DNA of 62,499 bases from Prolixibacteraceae bacterium (GTDB taxonomy: Bacteria > Bacteroidota > Bacteroidia > Bacteroidales > Prolixibacteraceae): NCBI GenBank assembly GCA_028282195.1, contig JANQII010000330.1:1-62499 (forward strand), read 5' to 3'. Positions 1 through 8,546 of this stretch are shown piece by piece. Within the stretch, counting starts at the first letter, position 1. Every line of letters starts with the position of its first letter. The notes beneath the pieces were generated by a model that did not search any database, was not told the DNA's origin, and saw only the letters and a program-made list of their open reading frames with translations. A program made the translations under genes and the position numbers.

Positions 1-182
1 CAAAGTACTTGTATAAAAATAAGTGAATCAAGGGTTTATTCTAAATATTCAGGAAAATCCGGATTTAAAGGCAAGATTTTCAACTCTTGATTCGCATTAC
101 TTTTATCTATTTAAAGTATGAAACACAACCTTATTAAGATAATGATACATTTTCACTTCTTAAATATGCAACAACCTGTTTT

Positions 183-368
183 CTTTACATACACCAGAAT
201 CCAGTAACTGTAGGCTTAGTAGATAAACTTGAAGATTGGGAGTTTTCTTCCTATCTAGATTATGCAGGTTTCAGAAATGGGAAACTGGTGAAGAAACATA
301 TTGCCCGAAATATAATCGATTTGGATTTTGAGGATTTTCATGCTCAATCAAATTATTTAGTTGAATAA
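183..368 (+). pseudogene. 3' remnant of a REP-associated (Y1/IS200-like) transposase
   Basis: The reading frame ending at the TAA at 366-368 encodes YIHQNP...GLV...EDWEFSSY, the C-terminal signature of Y1 (HUH) transposases of the REP-associated tyrosine transposase type. No start codon or upstream catalytic HUH segment is visible; the frame enters unrelated sequence before position 183 and nothing recognisable is seen in 1-182. It is best read as a dead fragment. Such transposases are associated with short palindromic repeats, and two candidates occur later (11571-11589 and 15991-16068). Confidence 0.55.
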
Positions 369-438
369 GAACTGCTAAAAAAGTTGTTTTAGGCAACTAT
401 GCGTTAAGCGTTTTGAACCGCTAAGCACATAACACTTT

Positions 439-1878
439 CTACTGCTCCGCTTCTTCAATAATCCGCTTGATGTATGAGTTGTTGGGGTGGTGTTTTAGTA
501 CCTTTTGATAATACTCAATTGCCAAAGTCATATTATCTGCATCTTTATATGCTTCAGCAAGCTGAAAAGCAGCAGATGGTGAATCCGGGAAAAGTTTTGC
601 ATTCAATTCAAAAATTTTAATGGCATCTGCTTTATTCCCCGACCAGGAAATTTGTTCTCCGAACTCATTGATCAGTTCCTCATTGGCTTCGAATAAATGC
701 TGCAACGAAAGTGCTCTTTTAATTATACGATCAAGCTCATTATTATAAAGAGCTTTAGCTAACAAGGTTAAAACACCTTTCTTTGAGCTAAGCTGCGGAA
801 GATCAAAAGCAACACGGGCAATTTCATCAGCCATTTTTTTCTTCAGTAAAAAACCCATACCTGAGTTTGACAGAATAATAACAGTACTTCTATCATCTAC
901 AAAACGGGTAATCATAGAACTGTATCCTTCAATCTGACCATTTGAAGAAACGGTATTGAGTGCACTATCCAAACCAGCGAACTTCACGCTCTCGAAATCC
1001 CAACTATACTGGTTTTCAGGATTAAATAGTTTTGACTTACTTTCATCAGATAAAAGTTCATTGGAGTATAAAGCCTGCTCCCACTTAAAAATATCATCAA
1101 CAGTTGAATAAATATCACCTGCAGCTTTAAACAGGTTCATATTCAAATCTTCCTGATCTTTATAACCTCCTGGTTCAAGTACATAATCTCTCGCAATAGC
1201 AATACCATCATTCAAATCACCGGCAATGCCTGTATTTGTCATTTCCAAAGGCTGAAGAAAATACTCTCTTATCGCTTCCTTGTACGACTTACCTGTAACT
1301 TTTTCAATAATCTCCCCCAATAAATAATAGCCGGCATTTGAGTAAAAATACCTGCTCCCGGGTTCAAATAAAAGCTGCATATTAGCGATCACCCCAAAGA
1401 ATTCATCATCAGACATATTCTTATTAAATCCCCCGCTTGTCCATCCTTCAATTTGAAAATAATTTTGAAGGCCAGAACGATGCCCCAGTAAATGGTGAAC
1501 TGTAATTTTTGATGCTTTATCAGCTGGTAATTCTGTTAGATATGTTCCAATTGTTTCATCAAGCTTTAGTTTGCCTTCTTCTGCCAGTTTTAAAACTAAA
1601 GCAGCAATAATTGGCTTGGTTATAGAACCAACTAAGAATGGTGTATTTACAAGATTTTTTTCATTCTGTTGAACATTAGCATTTCCGTAAGCTTTTTTGA
1701 AAATAACCGTTCCGTTTCGGGCAACCAGAACAGTTCCGCTAAACAAATAACTATTTGCATACGGTTCAACTACATCATTTATTTTTGGGTTGAAGAATTC
1801 AAAATCCTGAGCATTAGAACCAAGAATAAAAAAAGTAAGAATAATAAGAAATATTGTTTTTAGCTTTTGGGACTTCAT
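439..1878 (-). CDS. Serine hydrolase of the beta-lactamase class C family with C-terminal TPR
   Basis: The 479-residue protein starts with a signal peptide (about residues 1-23), so it is exported. A class C beta-lactamase/D-alanyl peptidase domain follows: the nucleophile motif S85-I-T-K88 and the second motif Y179-S-N181 are visible. The usual third K-T-G-like motif is not obvious. Residues of about 430-475 form a TPR-like helical pair (LAEAYKDAD...AIEYYQKVL). Members of this family cleave D-amino-acid peptides, esters or lactams, and the substrate cannot be told from sequence. The gene stands alone, with a 250-bp gap to its upstream neighbour. Confidence 0.85.
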   Translation of the reverse strand: MKSQKLKTIFLIILTFFILGSNAQDFEFFNPKINDVVEPYANSYLFSGTVLVARNGTVIFKKAYGNANVQQNEKNLVNTPFLVGSITKPIIAALVLKLAEEGKLKLDETIGTYLTELPADKASKITVHHLLGHRSGLQNYFQIEGWTSGGFNKNMSDDEFFGVIANMQLLFEPGSRYFYSNAGYYLLGEIIEKVTGKSYKEAIREYFLQPLEMTNTGIAGDLNDGIAIARDYVLEPGGYKDQEDLNMNLFKAAGDIYSTVDDIFKWEQALYSNELLSDESKSKLFNPENQYSWDFESVKFAGLDSALNTVSSNGQIEGYSSMITRFVDDRSTVIILSNSGMGFLLKKKMADEIARVAFDLPQLSSKKGVLTLLAKALYNNELDRIIKRALSLQHLFEANEELINEFGEQISWSGNKADAIKIFELNAKLFPDSPSAAFQLAEAYKDADNMTLAIEYYQKVLKHHPNNSYIKRIIEEAEQ

Positions 1879-2128
1879 TTTAAATCATACAAATTACTTC
1901 CTACAACAAACAAAAGCTGCAAGTTAGTTATTGTTTTTGAAACCGACTTTTATTTTGTCTAAATAAAGGAACTTGCAACAAACATTAACAAAACCGCAAG
2001 TTAAACAGTTTCAACTTTCTGATGATAACAAGTTCTGAAGAATTTTTTGTCTAATTGTGAAAATACAAGTAGTGGGTCACAAGTAATGAGTAACGATTAC
2101 CAATCCTAGAAAAAGAAACTTGAATTAA

Positions 2129-2617
2129 TTATTCAGTGCGATGAAAATTCAAAACTCCTTCTTCACTACTCGCAATGCTATCGCCATCAAAATCAAGTAC
2201 TAGTGACAACTTATTATTATCTAAAAAATAAAGTCCAATAAAATATGAATGTATTTTTAGATTTTCAAAAACTAATTCATCAAAATTAGGATCGTTTAGT
2301 TCAGTGTATATCATTTTATTATCAGTGTTAACCTTTCCAAACCTTGTAATCCAAACCTTCAAGGTATTATCTACAACACTCTGACTACCATTATAATTAA
2401 TATGCAATTTTAATTGATTTTCCTTTTCCAAAAATATTTCAGAACCAAACTTATCTTTATCAATTTCAAGAATTTGTATGAAATTCTCTCCAGCCTCTTC
2501 ATCATACCATATTCTCTCCCATTTTCCCACGTATTGTGGAATTATTATACCTTCTTCAGATTTAGAACATGAGGAATATATCAAAATAACTATCAATAGG
2601 AAAAGTAATTTATTCAT
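2129..2617 (-). CDS. Hypothetical lipoprotein
   Basis: The 162-residue product begins with a short hydrophobic segment ending in SSCSK, a lipobox-like sequence with the acylated cysteine near residue 17, so it is probably a lipid-anchored envelope protein. The rest is polar and rich in beta-type sequence (KWERIWYDEEAGENF...), resembling the small lipocalin-like lipoproteins common in Bacteroidota, but I do not recognise a family. It lies 5 bp downstream of the M20 deacetylase gene on the same strand and may be cotranscribed with it. Confidence 0.6.
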   Translation of the reverse strand: MNKLLFLLIVILIYSSCSKSEEGIIIPQYVGKWERIWYDEEAGENFIQILEIDKDKFGSEIFLEKENQLKLHINYNGSQSVVDNTLKVWITRFGKVNTDNKMIYTELNDPNFDELVFENLKIHSYFIGLYFLDNNKLSLVLDFDGDSIASSEEGVLNFHRTE

Positions 2618-2622
2618 GATGA

Positions 2623-3672
2623 TTAATTTATTTGTATATCTTCCAGCAACTTCAAATAAATCTCAAATCCTTCTTCTATCTCAGACAGTAAAATATATTC
2701 ATCTGCTGTATGTGAACGGGCACTGTCGCCGGGTCCAATCTTTATTGAACGGAATGGCATTACAGCCTGATCAGATGTTGTTGGAGAACCATAATAGCTT
2801 AATCCAAGTTCAATTCCCCGCTGGACTATTGGATGAGATACTTGAATGCCTGATGAGTTTAGCTTAAATGAGCGTGGTTTAACCTCAGAGTCAATGAGTT
2901 CGCTTATAATTTCAAATGCCTTTTTATTTGAATAATGTTCGTTGGTGCGCACATCAACAACAAAACTACACTGGTCAGGAACTACATTGTGCTGATACCC
3001 AGCTTGTATTTGGGTAATTGACATTTTTACATCTCCCAAAACTTCAGACGATTTTTCAAACTTAAACTCACGCAATGTCTGAATATCTTTTACAGCTTTA
3101 TAAAGTGCGTTTTCTCCCTCATTACGGGCAGCATGCCCTGCTATACCATGAGCCATGCAATCAAGCACCATTAATCCCTTTTCAGCAATAGCCATTTGCA
3201 TTTGGGTCGGTTCACCAACAATTGCCAGGTCAACCTGACCTAGCTCCGGTATCAAACTTTCCATACCACCATTTCCTGAAACTTCTTCTTCAGCAGATGC
3301 AGCAAAAATTAAGTTAAAAGGAAGATTTTCTTTTTGATTTAAATGAACAAAAACAGCCAACAAAGTAACCAGCGAAGCACCGGCATCATTACTCCCTAGC
3401 CCAAACAACTGCTCACCTTCAAGCTCCGCAGCAAATGGATCTTTCGTCCAGTTTTTAACAGGCTTCACTGTATCTACATGCGAATTCAATAAAACAACTG
3501 GCTTAGCTTTTTCCCAATCTTTATTTTTTGCCCAGGTATTATTTCCTTCTACAGAAAACGATATTCCTTTATGGGTTAAAAAATCGCGTACGAGCTTTGC
3601 AACAGGTTCTTCTTCTCTACTAAAAGAAGGCGTTTTAATCATTTGCTTCAAAAGTTCAATGTATTCCTTCAT
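2623..3672 (-). CDS. M20 family metallohydrolase, ArgE/LysK-like deacetylase
   Basis: This 349-residue protein is a di-zinc amidohydrolase of the M20 family. Visible metal and catalytic residues are H65 and D67 (NSHVDTV), D96 in GSNDAGAS and the Glu pair in SAEEE (about 128-129), followed by GEPT. An internal dimerisation (lid) domain starts near residue 165 (GIAGHAARNEGENAL). In Bacteroidota proteins of this length usually act as acetyl- or succinyl-ornithine/citrulline deacetylases in arginine synthesis, so that is the best guess. No other arg gene is nearby, so the substrate is inferred. Confidence 0.8.
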   Translation of the reverse strand: MKEYIELLKQMIKTPSFSREEEPVAKLVRDFLTHKGISFSVEGNNTWAKNKDWEKAKPVVLLNSHVDTVKPVKNWTKDPFAAELEGEQLFGLGSNDAGASLVTLLAVFVHLNQKENLPFNLIFAASAEEEVSGNGGMESLIPELGQVDLAIVGEPTQMQMAIAEKGLMVLDCMAHGIAGHAARNEGENALYKAVKDIQTLREFKFEKSSEVLGDVKMSITQIQAGYQHNVVPDQCSFVVDVRTNEHYSNKKAFEIISELIDSEVKPRSFKLNSSGIQVSHPIVQRGIELGLSYYGSPTTSDQAVMPFRSIKIGPGDSARSHTADEYILLSEIEEGFEIYLKLLEDIQIN

Positions 3673-3772
3673 GCTTCCGATTTAGATCAACAAATGTAAT
3701 AATGTTTCAATAAGAATTTGTTACTAATTGCTTGTTTTGAGTTACAGTTTAATAAAAATGCAACCATTTTTT

Positions 3773-3817
3773 GGTTTTAGAAATAAGTATCCTATCTTTG
3801 TTCGTAAAATTACGAAC
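3773..3817 (+). promoter_or_regulatory. Bacteroidota promoter overlapping ArsR operator 1
   Basis: TTGG at 3773-3776 and TATCTTTG at 3793-3800 match the Bacteroidota -33/-7 consensus with normal spacing. Immediately after it, 3800-3817 reads GTTCGTAAAATTACGAAC, two perfect 8-bp half-sites around AA. Variants of this palindrome recur at 4149-4166 and 5580-5597, so the first ArsR protein probably binds all three and is autoregulated. Confidence 0.75.
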
Positions 3818-3820
3818 AAT

Positions 3821-4123
3821 ATGAAAAGCGTAACAATTTTTTCTGAAGAACAAAAACAAGCTGCCCGATTTGCCAAAGCGATGGGACATCCGGTCCGTAT
3901 GTACGTTTTGGAGCTTTTAACGAAACAATCTTGCTGCTACAGTGGTGATTTATCCGATGTTCTTCCCATTGCAAAATCGACCCTTTCACAACATTTGAAA
4001 GAGTTAAAAGATGTCGGTTTAATTCAGGGGGAAATTGAAGCCCCAAAAGTTAAGTACTGTATTAATCGTGAAAATTGGGCAAAGGCACAAAAGATTTTTA
4101 ATCAGTTTTTAGAAGCTGTCTAA
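3821..4123 (+). CDS. arsR: ArsR-family winged-helix repressor (first copy)
   Basis: The 100-residue product is an ArsR/SmtB repressor: ALEL-type dimer helix, then a winged helix with LPIAKSTLSQHLKELKDVGLI as the recognition region. A vicinal cysteine pair (C38, C39; KQSCCYSGD) lies where metal-sensing cysteines are found in this family, fitting trivalent arsenic or a related thiophilic ligand. I chose the ATG at 3821 because it follows the promoter and operator; an in-frame extension to 3728 would run through both. It heads a cluster of arsenic genes. Confidence 0.85.
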   Translation: MKSVTIFSEEQKQAARFAKAMGHPVRMYVLELLTKQSCCYSGDLSDVLPIAKSTLSQHLKELKDVGLIQGEIEAPKVKYCINRENWAKAQKIFNQFLEAV

Positions 4124-4148
4124 AATAGCTAAAAAAATCAAACAACTC

Positions 4149-4166
4149 GTTCGTTTATTTACGAAC
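4149..4166 (+). promoter_or_regulatory. ArsR operator 2
   Basis: GTTCGTTTATTTACGAAC has the same half-sites (GTTCGT and ACGAAC) as the palindrome before the first arsR. It lies between arsR and the thioredoxin gene, so the downstream genes probably have their own repressible promoter or share control with arsR. Confidence 0.65.
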
Positions 4167-4182
4167 AAAATAAAAAACCAAC

Positions 4183-4416
4183 ATGGATATTAAAGTATTA
4201 GGCCCGGGATGCCACAAATGCAAAATGCTGGAAAAAGTTACCCGTAAAGCCGTTGAAAAAGCAGGGATAGATGCTTCAGTAAGCAAAGTTGAAGACATGC
4301 TTGAAATTATGAAACTGGGTGTTTTAACAACCCCTGCACTTGTTGTAGATGGGAATGTTCTTTTAAAAGGGAAAGTTCCCGGTGTTAAAGAAATGATTGA
4401 AATACTAACTGCTTAA
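4183..4416 (+). CDS. Small thioredoxin-fold redox protein
   Basis: This 77-residue protein is a minimal thioredoxin/glutaredoxin-like domain with the active site C10-H-K-C13 (GPGCHKCKML) and the cis-proline segment GVLTTPALVVDG. It belongs to the 'redox-active disulfide protein 2' group often found beside ArsP-type permeases in Bacteroidota and methanogens. A cytoplasmic thiol reductant fits a role in keeping arsenical handling proteins or arsenate reductase reduced. It is 10 bp upstream of the ArsF-like gene. Confidence 0.85.
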   Translation: MDIKVLGPGCHKCKMLEKVTRKAVEKAGIDASVSKVEDMLEIMKLGVLTTPALVVDGNVLLKGKVPGVKEMIEILTA

Positions 4417-4426
4417 ACCCAAAAAA

Positions 4427-4861
4427 ATGAAACAACTTGTCGCAATTGTCACATTACTTTTAGTTACTGGTATTTTCACAGCAAATGCTCAATGCTGCAG
4501 TAAAAAGAAGCAGTGCGATGCAATTGGAAAAACAGTATGCGATGATGAAAAATCAGAGTCAGGAGTAAAAGCATATTATTTTCATGCCAGCAGACGTTGT
4601 GCTACCTGTGAAGCTGTAGAAACTGTTACCAAAGAAACCTTAAAAGAAAACTATGGTGAAAAGGTGGTTTTAACTTCAATAAACAGGGAAAAAGAAAAAG
4701 GCAACCCATTATTAAAAAAGTACAAAGTAAGCGGACAAACTTTACTTGTTGTAAAAGGAGATAAGGTTGTAAACCTGACTAATGATGCTTTTCTATATGC
4801 AAGGACCAGTCCTTCTATTTTTAAGAAAAAACTAAAATCAACCATTGATCCATTGTTGTAA
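4427..4861 (+). CDS. ArsF-like exported thioredoxin-fold protein
   Basis: The 144-residue product has a signal peptide (about 1-21) directly followed by a cysteine cluster (CC at 23-24, C30, C38), then a thioredoxin-like domain with C58-A-T-C61. It matches the family annotated in Bacteroidota as 'nitrophenyl compound nitroreductase subunit ArsF', named after the arsEFG efflux genes. It probably works in the periplasm with the ArsG-like membrane protein, whose gene starts 3 bp downstream. The family assignment rests on remembered similarity; the redox motif and export signal are directly visible. Confidence 0.75.
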   Translation: MKQLVAIVTLLLVTGIFTANAQCCSKKKQCDAIGKTVCDDEKSESGVKAYYFHASRRCATCEAVETVTKETLKENYGEKVVLTSINREKEKGNPLLKKYKVSGQTLLVVKGDKVVNLTNDAFLYARTSPSIFKKKLKSTIDPLL

Positions 4862-4864
4862 TAA

Positions 4865-5563
4865 ATGGAAGTACTTCATCAATTATTGGAAAACTCGCAG
4901 TTGCCCCTATTTTCAGCTTTCATTTTAGGCTTAATGACAGCCATAAGCCCCTGCCCTATGGCAACCAATATTACCGCAATCGGTTTTATTGGGAAGGATT
5001 TAGAAAGCCAGCGAAAGGTATTCTACAACGGTTTAGTATACACACTTGGAAGAGCTATTAGCTATACAGCAATTGGTCTGCTTTTCTTTTTCGGTGTTGA
5101 GCAGTTTCAGCTAACTGATTTCTTACAAGCTTGGGGCGAAAAGATAATTGGCCCATTGCTAATTTTTATCGGCCTGTTTATGCTGGGGGTTTTTCAGTTT
5201 AGTTTTCCCGGAATAGGATCATTATCAGAAAAACTGGAAAATAAACTGAGCAAAGGCTTTTGGGGAGTCTTGCTGCTAGGAATCCTATTTGCACTGGCTT
5301 TTTGCCCATATAGTGGTGTGCTCTATTTTGGCATGTTAGTTCCAATGACCATTAGTAGTGCTAAAGGCTTGTACTTACCTGTTGTGTTTGCAATTGCCAC
5401 GGGTATTCCGGTTATTTTATTTGCCTGGATTGTTGCCTTTGGAGTTGGTTCTGTCGGTAAAGTATATAATCGAATGAAAAGCTTCGAATTCTGGTTTAGA
5501 AGAATTGTAGCAGTACTGTTTATAGCTGTTGGTATTTACTATACGATATTCATTTTTATATAA
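4865..5563 (+). CDS. ArsG-like (CcdA/DsbD-type) transporter
   Basis: This 232-residue protein has about six membrane spans and the DsbD/CcdA-type half-motifs FILGLMTAISPCPMA near the N-terminus and LFALAFCPYSG in the middle, each with a Cys-Pro. Proteins of this subgroup next to ArsF-like partners are annotated as the ArsG component of organoarsenical export; they could also simply pass electrons across the membrane. It is tightly packed with the ArsF-like gene, suggesting translational coupling and a common function. Confidence 0.75.
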   Translation: MEVLHQLLENSQLPLFSAFILGLMTAISPCPMATNITAIGFIGKDLESQRKVFYNGLVYTLGRAISYTAIGLLFFFGVEQFQLTDFLQAWGEKIIGPLLIFIGLFMLGVFQFSFPGIGSLSEKLENKLSKGFWGVLLLGILFALAFCPYSGVLYFGMLVPMTISSAKGLYLPVVFAIATGIPVILFAWIVAFGVGSVGKVYNRMKSFEFWFRRIVAVLFIAVGIYYTIFIFI

Positions 5564-5579
5564 AATTTTTAACCCAATT

Positions 5580-5597
5580 GTTCGCATTTCTACGAAC
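5580..5597 (+). promoter_or_regulatory. ArsR operator 3
   Basis: GTTCGCATTTCTACGAAC keeps the outer half-sites of the two upstream operators with one changed base. It ends 10 bp before the permease start at 5608, placing the permease under the same repressor. Confidence 0.6.
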
Positions 5598-5607
5598 TAC
5601 GAATATT

Positions 5608-6648
5608 ATGAAAGAGAAAGTTATTGCATTAAATCAAAGAACAAATGGCTGGCTTCTGCCAATTGTTTTGATACCTGTTTGGATTCTCTTATACATTAAC
5701 CTGGAAACAATTTCAGACGCAATCGTAAAGTTTATTGGATTACAAGAAGGGACACACCTAACAGAATCAATCTGGTTTTTCATTTTTGAAGTTCCCAAAG
5801 TAATGTTGCTCCTTGTATTAATCATTTTTATAGTTGGATTCGTCAGAAGCTATTTTTCTGCCGAAAAAACAAGAAAGATGCTTGAAGGGAAAAGTCTGTT
5901 TACAGGTAACGTTATGGCTGCATTTTTGGGTGTTGTCACACCATTTTGCTCATGCTCTGCAATACCTCTTTTTTTGGGTTTTGTTGAAGCCGGAATTCCA
6001 ATCGGAGTTACTTTTTCATTTCTAATTGCGGCACCTATGGTTAATGAAATTGCACTTGTTCTCCTGGTTGGGCTATTTGGCTGGAAGGTTGCTCTCATTT
6101 ACATAGGAACCGGACTTTTTGTTGCGATCTTTTCTGGCTGGCTAATCGGCAAACTGAAGCTTGAAAAATATGTAGCTGAATGGGTGTACTCTGTTAAGTC
6201 AAATGAAGATGAAGCAAATGAAACCCCAATAACCATACAGGAAAGGATTCAGGCTGGTTATCATGTTGTAAAAGAAATTTTGGGCAAAATATGGATTTAC
6301 ATTGTTCTTGGAATTGCAGTGGGTGCTGGTGCTCATGGCTATGTTCCTGAAGATTTTATGGGCTCATTGCTTGGTAAACAAAATTGGTATGGCGTTCCCT
6401 TAGCAATTTTAATTGGCATTCCGATGTATTCCAATGCCGCTGGTATAATTCCAATTGTAAGCGTACTGATTGAGAAAGGAGTTTCACTTGGAACTGCCCT
6501 GGCTTTTATGATGTCGGTAATTGCGCTTTCGCTACCTGAAATTATTATTCTGAAGAAAGTACTGAGATGGCAGCTAATCCTGGTTTTTGTTGGAGTTGTG
6601 GCAGCCGGTATTCTTTCGGTTGGATTCTTATTCAATTTTGTAATGTAA
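5608..6648 (+). CDS. arsP: ArsP-type permease (organoarsenical efflux family)
   Basis: The 346-residue product has eight or more membrane spans in two halves and the loop motif TPFCSCSAIPLF, the cysteine-containing signature of the DUF318/ArsP permease family; known ArsP proteins export trivalent organoarsenicals such as methylarsenite. I start it at ATG 5608, after the operator; the frame is open upstream to 5578 but that would translate the operator. Position inside an ArsR-controlled cluster supports an arsenic role. Substrate specificity is inferred. Confidence 0.8.
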   Translation: MKEKVIALNQRTNGWLLPIVLIPVWILLYINLETISDAIVKFIGLQEGTHLTESIWFFIFEVPKVMLLLVLIIFIVGFVRSYFSAEKTRKMLEGKSLFTGNVMAAFLGVVTPFCSCSAIPLFLGFVEAGIPIGVTFSFLIAAPMVNEIALVLLVGLFGWKVALIYIGTGLFVAIFSGWLIGKLKLEKYVAEWVYSVKSNEDEANETPITIQERIQAGYHVVKEILGKIWIYIVLGIAVGAGAHGYVPEDFMGSLLGKQNWYGVPLAILIGIPMYSNAAGIIPIVSVLIEKGVSLGTALAFMMSVIALSLPEIIILKKVLRWQLILVFVGVVAAGILSVGFLFNFVM

Positions 6649-6682
6649 AGCGTATCGTTGATTTCTTTAATCAAAACTTAAC

Positions 6683-6726
6683 GACGTATTAATACGTCAT
6701 TAATATCTTTGACGTATTTTTACGAC
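6683..6726 (+). promoter_or_regulatory. Second type of ArsR operator with promoter
   Basis: 6683-6698 is a perfect 16-bp palindrome (GACGTATTAATACGTC) and 6711-6726 a second, imperfect copy (GACGTATTTTTACGAC). TATCTTTG (6704-6711), a Bacteroidota -7 box, lies between them. The half-site GACGTA differs from the GTTCGTAA sites upstream, so the second ArsR probably has its own specificity. Confidence 0.7.
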
Positions 6727-6742
6727 ATAAAATAGTTGATTT

Positions 6743-7075
6743 ATGACTCAAGCAAAAGTTGAATTATTTGATCAGTATTTGCAAATAGCGTCCAGCTATT
6801 TCAAAGCATTGGCCCACCCTGCACGATTGGCCATTTTAAAATACCTGTCAGAATCTAAAACATGCATTTCCGGGGACATTTCTAATGAATTACCTTTAAG
6901 TAGAACAACCGTAAACCAACACTTAAATGAATTAAAAAGTGTGGGCTTAATCAAAGGCGAAATTTTAGGTGTTAAAACCAAATACTGCCTGGATAAAAGT
7001 AAAATCGCAGAAATGAAAAGTATAGCAAATTCATTTATAGCAAGTCTTGACATATATGAAAATCAAAAATGTTAG
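6743..7075 (+). CDS. arsR: ArsR-family winged-helix repressor (second copy)
   Basis: This 110-residue ArsR repressor aligns with the first (AHPARLAILKYL, LPLSRTTVNQHLNELKSVGLIKGEI) but has only one cysteine at the sensor position (KTCISGD) instead of a pair; another cysteine is at the C-terminus. It heads a transcript with the exported phosphatase-fold protein (3 bp away) and ArsC, and is preceded by a palindrome of different sequence from the first repressor's. The two repressors may respond to different arsenic forms; this is inference. Confidence 0.85.
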   Translation: MTQAKVELFDQYLQIASSYFKALAHPARLAILKYLSESKTCISGDISNELPLSRTTVNQHLNELKSVGLIKGEILGVKTKYCLDKSKIAEMKSIANSFIASLDIYENQKC

Positions 7076-7078
7076 ATC

Positions 7079-7804
7079 ATGAAAAAAAAATTGATGGTTT
7101 TAGTTGTTTCACTAGCTGCATTCTTTTTAACCGAAAGTGTTTTCTGCCAGGAATTTAATACAAAACTTCAGGAGTACAGTAATTCTGTCACAGAAGAGTT
7201 TAGCGAAATCCCTAAGGAAAGGCAAAAAAGTTTGAATTCAATTTCAAACTATGCATTCAAGTTGTGGGCAAACAACAAAAAAATTCAACCGCTTTTTGTT
7301 TGCACTCACAATTCCAGACGTAGTCAAATGTCACTTATTTGGTTTCAGGCTGCATCCTATTATTATGGGATTAATGAGGTGGAAGCATTTTCGGGTGGTA
7401 CTGAAACAACTGCATTTAACATTCGTGCAGTTAAAGCCCTGGAAAGGACCGGCTTTAAATATTCCGTTTCAAACGAAGAAAGTAAAAATCCTGTTTATAA
7501 TTTTTATATGGGAAAGCGATATCCTGTAGTTGAATCATTTTCAAAAGTTTATGAGTCAAAAACAAATCCGACTGAGAACTTTTTTGCAATAATGGTATGC
7601 TCCGATGCAGATAAATCCTGCCCAATAGTATACGGAGCTGATAAACGATTTTCCCTGCCATACAATGACCCCCGATATTCGGATAATACTGCTTCTGAAG
7701 AAAAAACTTATAATGAAAGATGTCGTGATATTGCCAGGGAAATGTTTTATATTCTAAGTAAAGTAAAAAAACGAATAGTTCTTTATCAAGAAAACAATAA
7801 ATAA
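7079..7804 (+). CDS. Exported low-molecular-weight phosphatase/arsenate-reductase-fold protein
   Basis: The 241-residue protein has a clear signal peptide (about 1-23) and then a low-molecular-weight tyrosine phosphatase fold. The phosphate-binding loop C75-T-H-N-S-R-R81-S82 fits CX5R(S/T), and later cysteines occur in MVCSDADKSCPIV, in the position of the resolving cysteines of ArsC. An acidic NDPRY segment may supply the general acid. It lies between an arsR and a cytoplasmic arsC. An arsenate reductase or phosphatase outside the cytoplasm would be unusual; the family is nevertheless recurrent in Bacteroidota as I remember it. Confidence 0.75.
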   Translation: MKKKLMVLVVSLAAFFLTESVFCQEFNTKLQEYSNSVTEEFSEIPKERQKSLNSISNYAFKLWANNKKIQPLFVCTHNSRRSQMSLIWFQAASYYYGINEVEAFSGGTETTAFNIRAVKALERTGFKYSVSNEESKNPVYNFYMGKRYPVVESFSKVYESKTNPTENFFAIMVCSDADKSCPIVYGADKRFSLPYNDPRYSDNTASEEKTYNERCRDIAREMFYILSKVKKRIVLYQENNK

Positions 7805-7808
7805 TCAA

Positions 7809-8234
7809 ATGAAAGTATTAATTCTTTGTACAGGAAACAGTTGCCGGAGTCAAATGGCACATGGTTTTTTACAGTCTTTTGATTCAGCAATTCAAGTTGA
7901 ATCAGCCGGAACTGAAGCTTCCGGGAAATTGAACCAAAAAGCGGTTCAGGTAATGAGTGAGATAGGCATTGACATTAGCAAACACACATCTGATTCAGTT
8001 GAGAAATACCTGGATGAAGAGTGGGATTACGTAATTACGGTTTGTGGTGGCGCAAATGAAAATTGCCCTGCATTCTTCGGAAAAGTGAAAAACCGAATAC
8101 ACATTGGTTTTGATGATCCATCGCATGCCGTTGGTACAGACGAATTTATTATGAGTGAATTCTATCGTGTTCGCGATGAAATTAAAGATGCCTTTTATGG
8201 TTTTTACACAGATAATATCAAAGACTCAATGTGA
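7809..8234 (+). CDS. arsC: Arsenate reductase ArsC, thioredoxin-linked type
   Basis: This 141-residue enzyme reduces arsenate to arsenite. It has the phosphatase-like loop C7-X5-R13-S (LCTGNSCRSQ) and the redox cysteines C79 and C86 in VCGGANENCPAF, typical of thioredoxin-dependent ArsC of the Staphylococcus/Bacillus type, plus FDDPSHAVG near residue 112. Length matches the family. It is the last gene of the second arsenic transcript, followed after 100 bp by a strong terminator hairpin. Confidence 0.9.
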   Translation: MKVLILCTGNSCRSQMAHGFLQSFDSAIQVESAGTEASGKLNQKAVQVMSEIGIDISKHTSDSVEKYLDEEWDYVITVCGGANENCPAFFGKVKNRIHIGFDDPSHAVGTDEFIMSEFYRVRDEIKDAFYGFYTDNIKDSM

Positions 8235-8332
8235 ATAAACTAAGGTCACTTTTGACTATATAGAATAGCCAGATAAAAAGGTCATAAAACATTACTCTTG
8301 AAAAAGAATTTCATCTCAAAACCATAAATAAG

Positions 8333-8356
8333 AAACCCGGACAAACGCCCGGGTTT
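8333..8356 (+). terminator. Hairpin after the arsenic operon
   Basis: AAACCCGG (8333-8340) pairs with CCGGGTTT (8349-8356). The T-run after the stem is short, so termination is likely but not certain. The remaining 8357-8546 gap contains no gene I recognise. Confidence 0.6.
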
Positions 8357-8546
8357 CAATGCAAGCTTCAAGTATCAATAGTTTATCCCATTACCGGAAC
8401 TATTTTCTCAACCGGAAGTTTTGATTTGGTAAAAATTCGTATCGTTAGATCGGTAGGACCTAAAAACAATACCGCCAATAATCACCGTATTTTTATAACT
8501 TCAAACACAGTTTTCACAGTTGAAATAATACCTAAAACGTTAACCG

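Noticed and set aside
3728-3820. N-terminal extension of the first ArsR
   Set aside because: It would translate the promoter and operator, and ArsR homology begins at the ATG at 3821.
8400-8500. Short minus-strand frame ending LPVEKIVPVMG
   Set aside because: Only about 30 codons without a start; it may be a gene tail but nothing identifies it.
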